64,000 nucleotides of DNA from Rhodopseudomonas palustris. GTDB lineage: Bacteria; Pseudomonadota; Alphaproteobacteria; Rhizobiales; Xanthobacteraceae. The position numbers were made by a program, and so were the translations under genes. Positions within the stretch are counted from its first letter, which is position 1; every line of letters begins with the position of its first letter. Positions 1 through 7,994 of this stretch are shown here, one piece after another. A model generated the notes under the pieces. That model made no database searches. It saw nothing but the letters and a program-made list of their open reading frames with translations, and had not been told where the DNA came from. The stretch spans positions 992,001 through 1,056,000 of the forward strand of contig NZ_CP058907.1 in NCBI RefSeq assembly GCF_013415845.1. The letters are read 5' to 3'.

Positions 1-40
1 CAAGGCGGCCGATAAAGGCGGCGAAATCGATGACCGTCAC
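1..40 (-). CDS. Start of a leftward gene, possibly inositol-monophosphatase/histidinol-phosphatase family (partial)
   Basis: Only the first 13 codons lie in the window. A GTG at 40-38 is preceded by AAGGA eight bases upstream, a good ribosome-binding site, and the frame reads MTVIDFAAFIGRL without a stop to the window edge. An in-frame ATG at 61 would add seven residues but has no clear ribosome-binding site. The N-terminus resembles, from memory, histidinol-phosphatase/inositol-monophosphatase proteins of Bradyrhizobium. That identity is a guess from very few residues. Confidence 0.35.
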   Translation of the reverse strand, partial: MTVIDFAAFIGRL

Positions 41-374
41 GGAGCGATCCTTTGCGAGCATTGCGGGCGGGACATGGAACCGCACCATCATCCTAGACGG
101 GAGCGGCCGAACCCTTGCTCCTTTATTATGGCGGGAGACTCCCGGTCCATAGTCTGAATCGTCGGCAATAAGCCGCACTCACAGCTTTGAAGCGGCTTGC
201 GGCGCTGCCGGAACCAAGTGCGACAAGAGCGCTCGGAATCGTCCGAAGACGCGGTGCGGGCTTTGGTCGCGACCGCGTCCATCTCATTGATCTACCTCAA
301 ATAATTTTAGCCGTTCCGCGGCGCGGACGGTGCTCTGACATGCGTTTTTTGCATGGAAAATCGCCTGAAAACAC

Positions 375-403
375 TTGCGTTTTGTGCGGCGCGATCGCAT
401 ATT
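375..403 (+). promoter_or_regulatory. Candidate sigma-70 promoter for small RNA 1
   Basis: TTGCGT at 375-380 and CATATT at 398-403 are separated by 17 bases. This would start a transcript at about 410-411, just before the first hairpin of the candidate small RNA. Both hexamers are imperfect, so this is an inference from spacing and position. Confidence 0.35.
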
Positions 404-410
404 GTTGCGG

Positions 411-498
411 TGCGGTAGCGCCTCGCGCTATCGCTGCCCTCCTTGGGCGTTTCCTCCCTAGACTTGGGCCGCTTGCCATCGCAAGCGGCCCTTTTTTC
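411..498 (+). ncRNA. Candidate small RNA 1 with anti-Shine-Dalgarno motifs (suhB/mmgR-like)
   Basis: No protein is encoded here, but an ordered RNA structure can be drawn. Hairpin 1 has an 8-bp stem (414-421 with 425-432). Hairpin 2 is GCCC/GGGC (436-439 with 445-448) and displays a TCCTT loop. A pyrimidine-rich linker contains CCTCCCT followed by ACTT. A strong rho-independent terminator follows. Loops and linkers with CCUCC can pair with ribosome-binding sites. Rhizobiales have a small-RNA family of this style (Rfam suhB, also called mmgR or alpha-r8); membership is inferred from memory of that family. A second element at 12429-12526 has the same order of parts. Confidence 0.5.
466..497 (+). 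terminator. Rho-independent terminator of small RNA 1
   Basis: An 11-bp perfect stem (466-476 with 481-491) with loop CATC is followed by six T residues. It points rightward. No rightward protein gene lies upstream, so it is best explained as the 3' end of the small RNA. Confidence 0.85.
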
Positions 499-738
499 TT
501 TTCGGATTGTCTTTTCTTTGGATCGCCGCTCGGCATGGCCGGCGGCTCCGTCTGCTTGCGGGTGGCCGCTTGCGCTTCGCCAGCAGCCACCGTGATTGCG
601 GATTGTTCGTCGGCTCTTCTCGGCCGCAGCCTAATTCGCTCTTGGCCTTGCCACCAGTCGGAGAGTGAGAACGCCGTCCAGAAGGCCGTGGAGCCCGGTT
701 TTTTTAAGAGGTGCAGCCCTGACGCGAGCGATCGTCTG
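499..738. other. Non-coding interval
   Basis: Between the small-RNA terminator and the leftward pilin stop codon nothing convincing is visible. Rightward open frames here have no ribosome-binding site and no recognisable protein sequence. Confidence 0.5.
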
Positions 739-909
739 CTAGCCGCCGGTGAGGCCGTCCTTCACCGAGGTGAAAGTGGAATTCAGTTTGTCACCGAGCC
801 CGGTGACGGCGGTGATGATCGCCAGCGAGATGCCGGCGGCGATCAGCCCGTATTCAATAGCGGTGGCGCCGGATTCTTCCGACAAGAATTTCAGAACAAG
901 ACGCTTCAC
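739..909 (-). CDS. Flp/Fap-type pilin (56 aa, GTG start)
   Basis: A short leftward frame starts with GTG at 909. GGGAGAA lies immediately upstream at good spacing. The 56-residue product begins MKRLVLKFLSEESGATAIEY. It has the Flp pilin layout: a short basic leader, a glutamate-rich pseudopilin-like stretch with the GATAIEYGLIA core, one hydrophobic helix (about residues 14-36), and a short polar tail. Flp pilins are processed by a TadV/CpaA-type peptidase and assembled by the Tad secretion machinery into adhesive pili. No tad or cpa genes lie nearby, so it would depend on machinery elsewhere. The identity is secure from the core motif; the exact role is not known. Confidence 0.85.
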   Translation of the reverse strand: MKRLVLKFLSEESGATAIEYGLIAAGISLAIITAVTGLGDKLNSTFTSVKDGLTGG

Positions 910-1059
910 GTTGTTCTCCCAGGATAGCCTGCGGTTTGGAGTTCACAACCGAAGATTGCAGGTTCCGCGTTAATGCGGGCTGAATCGGTTCCCGTCTTTG
1001 TGGTTAAAGATTGATGGCATGGGATGAGCGAGAAGACAGCGGCCCGGCCGCCCGCCTGT

Positions 1060-1947
1060 TTACTCTGCCGCCGCCTGAAAGGGGCGGAGATCGTCCAGCG
1101 GTATCTCGGCCAGCCTCTCGGCGAGGCGGCTGAAATCCTCCGCCACGGTGGCAAAGCGGTCGCTGCGCAGCCGCAGCCGCTCGTCCATGTAGATCGCCCG
1201 GTTGAGCTCGACCTGCACGGTGTGCAGCCCGGTGGCCGGGCTGCCGTAATGCTCGGTGATGAAGCCGCCCGCATAAGGCTTGTTGCGACCGGTCGAATAG
1301 CCGCGCGCCGCCATCGTCTCTTCGATCACGGTGGCGATCAGCGGCGAGCAACTGGTGCCGTAGCGATCGCCGATCACCACGTCCGGCCGTTTCGGCTCGT
1401 CGCGCGAGATGCCGACCGACGGCATCGAATGGCAGTCGACCAGGATCACCGAGCCGAACTGCTGGTGCGCCTGGTTGATCAGCCGGCGCAGCGCGCGGTG
1501 ATACGGCTTGTACAGCGTCTCGATCCGGCCGAGCGCGTCATCGATGTGGATGCGCTCGTGGTAGATCTCCTGGCCGTCGCCGACCACACGCGGGATCGTG
1601 CCCAGCCCGCCGGCGACCCGCATCGAGCGGGTGTTGGCAAAACTCGGCAGCCGGCCGTTGAACATCCTGGGATCGAGTTCGTAAGGCTCGCGATTGACGT
1701 CGATATAGGAGCGCGGGAAATGCACCCGGACCACCGAAAAGCCGTCGTGAATCAGGTGGCCGATCAGCTCGTCCATGAACGAATCTTCGGAGCGCTGCAG
1801 CGCTTCGAGATCGATCCGCGAGGCGTTCAGGAAGGCGTTCGGATAGACCGAGCCGGAATGCGGCGAATTGAAAATGATCGGGGCGCGCCAGACCGCCGGT
1901 TCGGCGATCTCGAAGGCGGGGGAGAACTCACCGTCGAACTCGGTCAT
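1060..1947 (-). CDS. N-formylglutamate amidohydrolase family protein (295 aa)
   Basis: The family hydrolyses N-formyl-L-glutamate to glutamate and formate, the last step of one histidine-degradation route; some members act on other N-formyl amino acids. The motif FNSPHSGSVYP near residue 30 and DVNREPYELDP further on are family hallmarks, and several histidines and acids that bind the catalytic metal are present (DCHSMPS). I chose the ATG at 1947 (MTEFDGEFSP), because the upstream extension to 2049 looks non-coding and 295 residues suits the family. No hut genes are adjacent, so the physiological substrate is open. cpdR is divergent, 310 bases away. Confidence 0.85.
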   Translation of the reverse strand: MTEFDGEFSPAFEIAEPAVWRAPIIFNSPHSGSVYPNAFLNASRIDLEALQRSEDSFMDELIGHLIHDGFSVVRVHFPRSYIDVNREPYELDPRMFNGRLPSFANTRSMRVAGGLGTIPRVVGDGQEIYHERIHIDDALGRIETLYKPYHRALRRLINQAHQQFGSVILVDCHSMPSVGISRDEPKRPDVVIGDRYGTSCSPLIATVIEETMAARGYSTGRNKPYAGGFITEHYGSPATGLHTVQVELNRAIYMDERLRLRSDRFATVAEDFSRLAERLAEIPLDDLRPFQAAAE

Positions 1948-2257
1948 TTTCGTCCGCCACCCGTCAAATCCGCCGGTCTCCTGCCTGTGCGACAGCGCGT
2001 CTGGTGATTTGGTGAGCGGTATTGTCGGCAATCGGGCCGACGCTGCCAAGCAAAATCATTCCAGAGAGCGGTGTCGGAAACGCCGGAGCCGAACAAAAGT
2101 GCCTGCCTGCGGATTGTTGATTCAAAGGCCGATCGGGCGCAGGATTATCCTCACTTCCCCAAGCGACGGGCTACGGGAATTTCACCCGAAATTTACCAGA
2201 CTTCGGTCTAACTGGATCGATCGGTTTTCCTCGCCCGGATTTGAAGTTCCAGCCACC

Positions 2258-2617
2258 ATGCACAAGATTCTCCTCGCCGAAGACGACAACGACATGCGCC
2301 GCTTCCTGGTCAAGGCGTTGGAAAACGCCGGCTTCCAGGTCTCCTCGTTCGACAACGGCATGTCGGCATACCAGCGGCTTCGCGAAGAGCCGTTCGAAAT
2401 GCTGCTGACCGACATCGTGATGCCGGAGATGGACGGAATCGAGCTGGCGCGCCGCGCCTCCGAACTCGATCCCGACATCAAGATCATGTTCATCACCGGA
2501 TTCGCCGCGGTGGCGCTGAATTCCGATTCGGACGCGCCGAAGAACGCCAAGGTTCTGGCCAAGCCGGTGCACCTGCGGGAATTGGTCAGCGAAGTGAATA
2601 AGATGTTGGCCGCCTGA
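2258..2617 (+). CDS. cpdR: CpdR, single-domain response regulator
   Basis: The 119-residue protein is a lone receiver domain: acidic pocket EDDND (residues 9-13), phospho-acceptor Asp in LLTDIVMPEMDG, the switch Thr in FITGFA, and Lys in LAKPVH. The tail is short, with no output domain. In Caulobacter, unphosphorylated CpdR primes the ClpXP protease for cell-cycle substrates and is switched off by the CckA-ChpT phosphorelay. The sequence and length match alphaproteobacterial CpdR. The ATG at 2258 begins exactly at the receiver fold (MHKILLAEDD), and upstream in-frame sequence is non-coding. RcdA, which works in the same adaptor hierarchy, is encoded 10 kb downstream. Confidence 0.92.
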   Translation: MHKILLAEDDNDMRRFLVKALENAGFQVSSFDNGMSAYQRLREEPFEMLLTDIVMPEMDGIELARRASELDPDIKIMFITGFAAVALNSDSDAPKNAKVLAKPVHLRELVSEVNKMLAA

Positions 2618-2701
2618 AATTGGCGTCGAAATCCTGCTTTGGTGTCCTTGCCTGACCGGCTCGGAGCCGATATAGGGACGCCACCCGTGAAGACGATCTG
2701 A

Positions 2702-2776
2702 GGGCGCGTAGCTCAGCGGGAGAGCACCTCGTTGACATCGAGGGGGTCACAGGTTCGATCCCTGTCGCGCCCACCA
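2702..2776 (+). tRNA. tRNA-Val (GAC)
   Basis: A full cloverleaf can be drawn: acceptor GGGCGCG with CGCGCCC, a D-loop containing AGCTCAGCGGGAGAGC, an anticodon stem CCTCG/CGAGG around loop TTGACAT (anticodon GAC), and the T-loop GGTTCGATCC. The 3' CCA is encoded. The tRNA follows cpdR by 84 bases, and a decayed gene fragment lies downstream. Confidence 0.97.
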
Positions 2777-2994
2777 TTCCCCAGCATCGTCGAATTCCGA
2801 TCCCCGACATCCCGATCGACCGCTACGCTGCCGTCTCTGCGTTTGGCGGAAGCTGCCGCGGAGAGTTCGCCTGGCCTCGCGATTCGGCGCATGAGGCAAA
2901 CCGTTCGGTCGTTGGCGGGTGAGGGAAGCTTGTCCGGCTGAGGGCGAGCCGGCTCGCTGCTAGAATCGGCCTGGGGAGCCAGCGTTCTTCTGGG

Positions 2995-3134
2995 CACCGC
3001 GTGCCCCGATGGGCGCCCGCGGCATCGGCGAGATCGGCATCACCGGCGTCGGCGCGGCGGCTACCAACGCGGTGTTCAACGCCACCGGCAAGCGCATTCG
3101 CGATCTGCCGCTGACGCTCGACAAGCTGATGTGA
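2995..3134 (+). pseudogene. C-terminal remnant of a xanthine dehydrogenase/aldehyde oxidase-type molybdenum subunit
   Basis: The frame ending with TGA at 3132-3134 reads MGARGIGEIGITGVGAAATN, then AVFNATGKRIRDLPLTLDKLM. This is the conserved C-terminal end of the large molybdopterin subunit of xanthine dehydrogenase, carbon-monoxide dehydrogenase-like and aldehyde-oxidase enzymes (GARGIGEIG near the active-site Glu, then the AVFxATGKRIRDLP tail). The family is normally 750 or more residues; only about 43 remain. Upstream of about 3000 the homology stops abruptly. It is a deletion relic next to tRNA-Val, not a functional gene. Confidence 0.75.
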
Positions 3135-3278
3135 GGGAGGACGGGCCGTGACGAGGTTTGCGGTCCGCCCGTCCCACTCCCGGTTAGATCGTCTCTTGTT
3201 GGGAGGCGCTGATAGGGAGAGCGGCATTTCGCAGAGTGTTGCCGTGCGAGGCTTAGCGTGTGGCGGCGGCCTGAACGA

Positions 3279-3428
3279 TTAGTCCGCGTCGGGCGGGGTG
3301 GCGCCGGTACAGCTCCGGCACTGCCGCTTGCCATAGGTCGCGATGCTGAGGCTCTTGCAAACTATACGCTTAGCCATCGCCTGCAGCGGGCTGCGCGCCA
3401 ATTGAAGCATGAAAACCATCTCGAGCAT
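3279..3428 (-). CDS. Possible small protein of unknown function (49 aa)
   Basis: A leftward frame starts with ATG at 3428, six bases after GGGGAGA, and ends with TAA. The product (MLEMVFMLQLARSPLQAMAK, then a basic, cysteine-containing tail) matches no family I recognise. It lies in a 440-base gap between the molybdo-hydroxylase relic and wrbA. The ribosome-binding site is the only good argument for it. It may be a chance frame. Confidence 0.25.
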   Translation of the reverse strand: MLEMVFMLQLARSPLQAMAKRIVCKSLSIATYGKRQCRSCTGATPPDAD

Positions 3429-3544
3429 GTCGTCGTCTCCCCACTAGCAACATGGAGATGGGGCCGAAGCAGCGGACGCAGTAGCCCAGCCGCAGCGCAG
3501 CAGGCATGCGATAGATGCATCTGCATTAAAATTGACCGGAGGGC

Positions 3545-3571
3545 GGCGGGGCGCGGTCTAGGCGCCCCGCC
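3545..3571 (-). terminator. Hairpin after wrbA, probable terminator
   Basis: A perfect 10-bp stem (3545-3554 with 3562-3571) and 7-base loop sits just beyond the wrbA stop codon. The following T-rich stretch starts only about 12 bases later, so it is a weak intrinsic terminator or an mRNA-stabilising hairpin. Confidence 0.45.
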
Positions 3572-3579
3572 GTTCCCGA

Positions 3580-4179
3580 TCAGCCGTGCAGCTTGATGGC
3601 GGTCTCGGCGATGGTCTTGCCTTGATAGCGCGCGCCGGCGAGTTCGGTTTCGCTCGGCTGGCGCGAGCCGTCGCCGCCGGTGATCGTGGTGGCGCCATAG
3701 GGCGCACCGCCGGTGACCTGGTCGAGCCGCATCTGGTCGCCGAAGCCGTAATTGAGGCCGACCACCACCATGCCGAAATGCAGCAGGTTGGTGATGATCG
3801 AAAACAGCGTGGTTTCCTGGCCGCCATGCTGGGTGGCGGTCGAGGTGAAGGCGCCGCCGACCTTGCCGTTCAGCGCGCCGCGCGCCCACAGGCCGCCGGC
3901 CTGATCCAGGAAGTTGGACATCTGCGACGCCATGCGACCGAACCGGGTGCCGGTGCCGATGACGATCGCGTCGTAATTGGCGAGGTCTTCGATGGTCGCG
4001 ACCGGCGCGGCCTGATCGAGCTTGTAGTGCGACGCCTTGGCCACGTCCGGCGGCACCAGTTCGGGCACGCGCTTGATGTCGACCTGCGCGCCGGCCTCAC
4101 GCGCGCCTTCGGCGACCGCGTTGGCCATCGCTTCGATGTGACCGTAAGCCGAGTAGTAAAGAACCAGAACCTTCGCCAT
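3580..4179 (-). CDS. wrbA: WrbA, NAD(P)H:quinone oxidoreductase
   Basis: WrbA is a flavodoxin-like FMN enzyme that reduces quinones by two electrons and so avoids semiquinone radicals. The 199-residue product has the N-terminal FMN phosphate loop ([12 protein letters not shown]), the [13 protein letters not shown] segment, the [11 protein letters not shown] loop and the GLNYGFGDQ region typical of WrbA rather than simple flavodoxins. The ATG at 4179 begins directly at the flavodoxin strand ([10 protein letters not shown]). It is followed by the hairpin at 3545-3571, and a palindromic repeat separates it from the pirin gene upstream, so it appears monocistronic. Confidence 0.92.
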   Translation of the reverse strand: MAKVLVLYYSAYGHIEAMANAVAEGAREAGAQVDIKRVPELVPPDVAKASHYKLDQAAPVATIEDLANYDAIVIGTGTRFGRMASQMSNFLDQAGGLWARGALNGKVGGAFTSTATQHGGQETTLFSIITNLLHFGMVVVGLNYGFGDQMRLDQVTGGAPYGATTITGGDGSRQPSETELAGARYQGKTIAETAIKLHG

Positions 4180-4232
4180 GGGAGTCTCCGTTTGGTTGGT
4201 GATGGGGTGGGGAGTTGAAAATGTTAGTAGGC

Positions 4233-4363
4233 CGTCATGGCCGGGCTTGACCCGCCTGCGGGGCCGAAGCCCCCTTCGGCGCGGCGAAGGCCCGGCCATC
4301 CATCTTTCCTCGCCACGATTCTTGCGAAGAGGATGGATGCGCGGGTCGAGCCCGCGCATGACG
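4233..4363. repeat. Intergenic palindromic repeat, type A, long form
   Basis: The outer arms are inverted copies: GTCATGGCCGGGCTTGACCC at the left and a CGCGGGTCGAGCCCGCGCATGAC-type arm at the right, with inner ATCCATC/GGATGGAT arms. An internal GC-rich insert (about 4258-4296) is shared with the copy at 28074-28214. It lies between wrbA and the pirin gene. Confidence 0.8.
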
Positions 4364-4382
4364 TGTTGTGTGTTGGGGCGCC

Positions 4383-5081
4383 TTACGCCGCGTCGACCAG
4401 CACCAGCTCGGCGTCTGCGAGCGCCGTGATGGTCAGCTTTGTTTCGCCGTGGATCGCAGCGCCGTCGCGGGCGTTGACGCGGACGCCGTTGACTTCGACG
4501 CTGCCGACGGCCGGGACGAAATACAGGTGCCGCGCCTTCTCAGCGTCGTAGGTGGCGGTCTCGCCGGCCTTCAGCGTCGTCGCCAGCACCCGTGCGTCGG
4601 CGCGGATCGGCAGTGCGTCGATGTCGGATGCAAAGCCGGACGCGATGGTGACGAGCTTGCCGGAGCGGTCAGCCTTCGGGAACGGCTTGGAGCCCCAGGT
4701 CGGCTGGCCGCCGCCTTGCGTCGGCTCGATCCAGATCTGGAAGATCCGGGTGGTCTCCGGCTCGAGGTTGTATTCGGAGTGCCGGACGCCCGAACCCGCA
4801 CTCATCACCTGGACGTCGCCGGCTTGGGTGCGGCCCTTGTTGCCCAGTGAGTCCTGGTGGGTGATTGCGCCGTCGCGCACATAGGTGATGATCTCCATGT
4901 CGCGATGCGGATGCGGCGGGAAGCCGGTATCCGGGGCGATCTCATCGTCGTTCCAGACCCTTAGGGCGCCGTGGCCCATATTGTTGGGGTCGTAGTAGCT
5001 GGCGAACGAGAAGTGATGCTTGGCCTTGAGCCAGCCATGGTCGGCGCCGCCGAGCCGGTCGAAGGGACGGAGTTCAATCAT
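4383..5081 (-). CDS. Pirin family protein (YhhW-like, 232 aa)
   Basis: Pirins are bicupin iron proteins; bacterial YhhW-type members can act as quercetin 2,3-dioxygenase in vitro, while in vivo roles vary. The N-terminal cupin has the metal-binding histidines in [15 protein letters not shown] and in the SGVRHSEYN stretch with a following glutamate, as in active members. The C-terminal cupin (from about residue 135) is more degenerate, as usual. Length 232 is standard. The gene is divergent from a LysR-type regulator, with inverted repeats between them, an arrangement that usually means the regulator controls the neighbour. The biological substrate cannot be told from the sequence. Confidence 0.9.
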   Translation of the reverse strand: MIELRPFDRLGGADHGWLKAKHHFSFASYYDPNNMGHGALRVWNDDEIAPDTGFPPHPHRDMEIITYVRDGAITHQDSLGNKGRTQAGDVQVMSAGSGVRHSEYNLEPETTRIFQIWIEPTQGGGQPTWGSKPFPKADRSGKLVTIASGFASDIDALPIRADARVLATTLKAGETATYDAEKARHLYFVPAVGSVEVNGVRVNARDGAAIHGETKLTITALADAELVLVDAA

Positions 5082-5151
5082 TGAAGCCTCCTCATGTCGG
5101 GCGCCGGGTTGGCGCCAGTGACTTGCGTTGGCTCTTGAATAAGGGGCGCCA

Positions 5152-5190
5152 ATCGTTTCATAAATAGAAATGATCGAAACTCATTGTTTC
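5152..5190. promoter_or_regulatory. Candidate LysR operator between pirin gene and regulator
   Basis: Two inverted repeats lie back to back: ATCGTTTC (5152-5159) with GAAATGAT (5167-5174), one mismatch; and GAAAC (5176-5180) with GTTTC (5186-5190), perfect. The first has the T-N11-A style spacing usual for LysR sites. They lie in the 132-base divergent gap, AT-rich compared with its surroundings. Confidence 0.55.
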
Positions 5191-5213
5191 TGAAATCGAG
5201 CTATTGCGGTACC

Positions 5214-6137
5214 ATGAGCAGTCTTCCAGACTTCGAAGCGCTGGCGATCTTCGCCAAGGTGGTGGAGCTGCGCTCGTTTGCGGCGGTGGCGGCCGAGTTC
5301 GGGCTGTCCAAGGCGACGGTGTCGAAGGCGGTGACCCGGCTGGAGACCCGGCTCGGCGCGCGGCTGTTCAACCGCACCTCGCGGCGGCTGGCGCTGACCG
5401 ATGCCGGGCACCGGCTCGCCGAACGCGCCGCGCAGCTGCTCGCCGACGGCGAGGCCGCCGAGGCCGAGGCGCTGGCGCAATCCGCGGCGCCGCGCGGCCT
5501 GGTGCGGCTGGCGGTGCCGATGACGTTCGGCGTCAAGGTGATCGCGCCGCTGCTGCCGGAGTTCTTCGCCGCCTATCCGGACGTGTCGATCGACCTGCAT
5601 CTGTCGGACGCGATGGTCGATCTGATCGGCGACGGCTTCGACGCCGGCGTTCGCATCGCCACGCTGCCGGATTCATCTCTGGTGGCACGGCGGCTGTGCG
5701 CGATGCCGCGCTACACGGTGGCGTCCAAGACGTATCTGGAAGCATACGGCCGGCCGACGCATCCGATGCATCTCGCCCAGCACCGCTGCCTCGGCTACGC
5801 CTATCTGTCGACGCCGAACACCTGGCACTACAGCAACGACGCCGGCGATCAGGTCGCGGTGCGGCCGGGCGGGCCGCTGCGGGTCAACAACGGCGAGGCG
5901 CTGCTGCCCTCGGTGATCGCCGGGCTCGGCATCGCCGACCTGCCGGAGTTCATCGTCGGCGATGCGATCGCGGCCGGTGAGGTCGAAGTGATCCTGGATG
6001 GCTGGCACCAGCGCGAGGGCGCTGTACATCTGGTGACGCCGCCTGGCGGACCGCGGCCGGCTCGGGTCGAGGTGCTGTCGGAATTCCTCGCCGACCGGCT
6101 AGGACGTCTCGGCCGCAAGCGTCGGAGCGGGCGCTGA
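5214..6137 (+). CDS. LysR-family transcriptional regulator (307 aa)
   Basis: The N-terminal 60 residues form the winged helix-turn-helix of LysR proteins (LPDFEALAIFAKVVELRSFA, then LSKATVSKAVTRLETRLGARLFNRTSRRLALTDAG). The remaining 230 or so residues are the periplasmic-binding-like effector domain. The ATG at 5214 fits the domain start; a TTG at 5184 would add an unsupported extension. It is divergent from the pirin gene and most likely controls it and itself through the repeats at 5152-5190. The inducer is unknown. Confidence 0.9.
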   Translation: MSSLPDFEALAIFAKVVELRSFAAVAAEFGLSKATVSKAVTRLETRLGARLFNRTSRRLALTDAGHRLAERAAQLLADGEAAEAEALAQSAAPRGLVRLAVPMTFGVKVIAPLLPEFFAAYPDVSIDLHLSDAMVDLIGDGFDAGVRIATLPDSSLVARRLCAMPRYTVASKTYLEAYGRPTHPMHLAQHRCLGYAYLSTPNTWHYSNDAGDQVAVRPGGPLRVNNGEALLPSVIAGLGIADLPEFIVGDAIAAGEVEVILDGWHQREGAVHLVTPPGGPRPARVEVLSEFLADRLGRLGRKRRSGR

Positions 6138-6151
6138 TCCGCGCGTCCGCG

Positions 6152-6985
6152 CTACTCGAGCGTGACGTTGAACTCGTAAGCCTTGTCGGGACCGACCAGC
6201 GTGAACTTCAGCGCCGCGCCGGTGGCCTGGGCCCCGGAGGGGAGGCCGTCGAGTGCGAAGCTGAAGCGGCGCAGGCCGGGCTGCGCGCCCTTGATTTCCT
6301 TCGGCACCGGTAGCGCCCATTCGGGCGTCGGGCCTTCAACGAACAGGCTGACCTTGGCGCCGGTTGGCGCGACAACATCCACTTCGACGTCCTTGTCGCC
6401 CTTGCGGACGACGTCGCGGATCGTCACCGGGTTGCTGTCGCCGACACTCGCGGGCACGGGCACGGTGTCGAGTGCTGCGGCGAGCGCTCCGTCCTGGGTC
6501 GAGGCGACGCTGGCAAACTCCAGTTCAGGGCTCGCCACCACCGGAATGCACAGCTTCTCGCACACCGCGTAGTCAACAGTGACACGCAGTGTCACCGGCT
6601 TGTCGGCATGTTTGGTCACGATGCGCAGCGGCAGCACCACCTGCTCCTTGTAGCCGAGCGACGTGCCGCCAGCGCCGTCCGAAAACGCCTGCGGTGCCGG
6701 CCACAGGACCGTCACCGCCTCGACGTTCTCGGACTTGGAGAAGTCGAACCGCGGCGGCACGCCGGAATCTCCTGGCGTGCGCCAATAAGTCTTCCAGCCG
6801 GGCTGCAGCTGGAAGGCAATGCCACCCAGCAGCACGCCGCCGCTGCGCGAGCCGGCCAGCAGCCGGACGGCGGAATGTTGCTCGGTGACCCATGGCGACA
6901 CGTCGTCGGCGCGGGCGCCGCAGGCGGAGGCCGCGAGCACGGCGGCGGCGAACAGAACGGCACGAGACGGAACGAATGCGGTCAT
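6152..6985 (-). CDS. Secreted DsbD alpha-domain-like protein (277 aa)
   Basis: A signal peptide (about residues 1-26, ending ACGARA) exports the protein. The mature part resembles the N-terminal periplasmic domain of the thiol:disulfide reductase DsbD, including a CEKLC cysteine pair near the middle. The membrane DsbD-beta domain and the C-terminal thioredoxin domain are absent, so this is a free-standing domain that could pass electrons to periplasmic partners such as cytochrome-maturation or metal-resistance proteins. Stand-alone copies are common in alphaproteobacteria. The partner is not in the window. It converges on the LysR gene, with only 14 bases between them. Confidence 0.75.
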   Translation of the reverse strand: MTAFVPSRAVLFAAAVLAASACGARADDVSPWVTEQHSAVRLLAGSRSGGVLLGGIAFQLQPGWKTYWRTPGDSGVPPRFDFSKSENVEAVTVLWPAPQAFSDGAGGTSLGYKEQVVLPLRIVTKHADKPVTLRVTVDYAVCEKLCIPVVASPELEFASVASTQDGALAAALDTVPVPASVGDSNPVTIRDVVRKGDKDVEVDVVAPTGAKVSLFVEGPTPEWALPVPKEIKGAQPGLRRFSFALDGLPSGAQATGAALKFTLVGPDKAYEFNVTLE

Positions 6986-7119
6986 CTGGCGTATCTACGG
7001 TTTGCGCGAGGCCGGGGCCACTGAAATGGCGGTGAAACCGCGACTATTCGGCGGCCCGAGATTGATTGACAGGATCGGCACCCGATATCAGGATGATGGT
7101 GCAACGCGAGGATCCCCTG

Positions 7120-7773
7120 ATGGAGACTGCATCCAAAAGGCCGAAGTCCGGCGCAGCCAAGAAGCCCGCCGCAGCGAAGGCGCGCGGTGATGGGCCGAGC
7201 TATCTCGATGGCCAGCTCCTGATCGCGATGCCAGTGATGGAAGATGAGCGTTTTGCGCGCTCGGTGATCTACATTTGCGCGCATTCATCGGAAGGCGCCA
7301 TGGGGATCATCGTCAATCGCCCGGCGGGCAGCATCGATTTCCCCGAACTGCTGGTGCAGCTCGACATCGTCGAGAAGCCGGAGCAGATCAAGCTTCCCGA
7401 TCACGCCGAGTCCATGAAGGTGCTGAGGGGCGGACCGGTCGAAACCGGCCGCGGATTCGTGCTGCATTCGAGCGACTTCTTCATCAAGGACGCGACACTG
7501 CCGATCGATGACGGCATTTGTCTGACCGCCACCGTGGACATCCTCAAGGCGATCGCCGGCGGCACCGGCCCGAAGCACGCCATCCTGGCGCTCGGCTATG
7601 CCGGCTGGGCGCCCGGCCAGCTCGAAAACGAAATCCAGGAAAACGGCTGGCTGCACTGCGACGCCGATGCCGATCTGATCTTCGGCGATGACATCGAAGA
7701 AAAATACGACCGCGCGCTGCACAAGCTCGGCATCGAGCCTGGGATGCTGTCAGCAGAGGCCGGGCACGCGTAG
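7120..7773 (+). CDS. YqgE/AlgH family protein (UPF0301, 217 aa)
   Basis: From about residue 25 the sequence follows the YqgE/AlgH fold: [20 protein letters not shown], a [10 protein letters not shown] loop, [16 protein letters not shown], and [17 protein letters not shown] with NGW. These are all family hallmarks. The family is widespread, structurally known, and of unproven biochemical function; in Pseudomonas AlgH affects alginate and stress traits. The Lys/Ala-rich N-terminal extension is strain-variable. I prefer the ATG at 7120, which follows AGGA at 7109-7112. An ATG at 7093 is possible and would add nine residues. Confidence 0.85.
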
Positions 7774-7869
7774 GCCCTCGCAAGTCGGCACGTCGGGGTA
7801 GTGCGCCTAGGCAGCCCCACGCACAAACGTCATCGCCTGCGGAAGGACCCCGCATCCTGCATAATGGCC

Positions 7870-7973
7870 GTCATGCGCGGGCTTGACCCGCGCATCCATC
7901 GTGCGCGTCAGCGCGCTCATTGAAGACTCTTTGCGAAGGATGATGGATTGCCGGGTCAAGCCCGGCAATGACG
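7870..7973. repeat. Intergenic palindromic repeat, type A, short form
   Basis: GTCATGCGCGGGCTTGACCC at the left and GGGTCAAGCCCGGCAATGAC at the right are inverted arms, with ATCCATC/GATGGAT inside. It is the same family as 4233-4363 and 28074-28214 but lacks the central insert. It lies between convergent genes. Confidence 0.8.
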
Positions 7974-7994
7974 CTGTGCTTGACGATTCCGCTG

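Noticed and set aside
187..927. A rightward 246-codon open frame at the window start
   Set aside because: It reads through a rho-independent terminator and antisense to the Flp pilin, has no ribosome-binding site and no family features.
2823..3334. Overlapping leftward frames after tRNA-Val
   Set aside because: They are antisense to the molybdo-hydroxylase remnant and have no ribosome-binding sites or recognisable sequence.
4233..4363. CRISPR array at the palindromic repeats
   Set aside because: Copies are dispersed singly between genes, with no regular spacers and no cas genes. No CRISPR array was found in the window.
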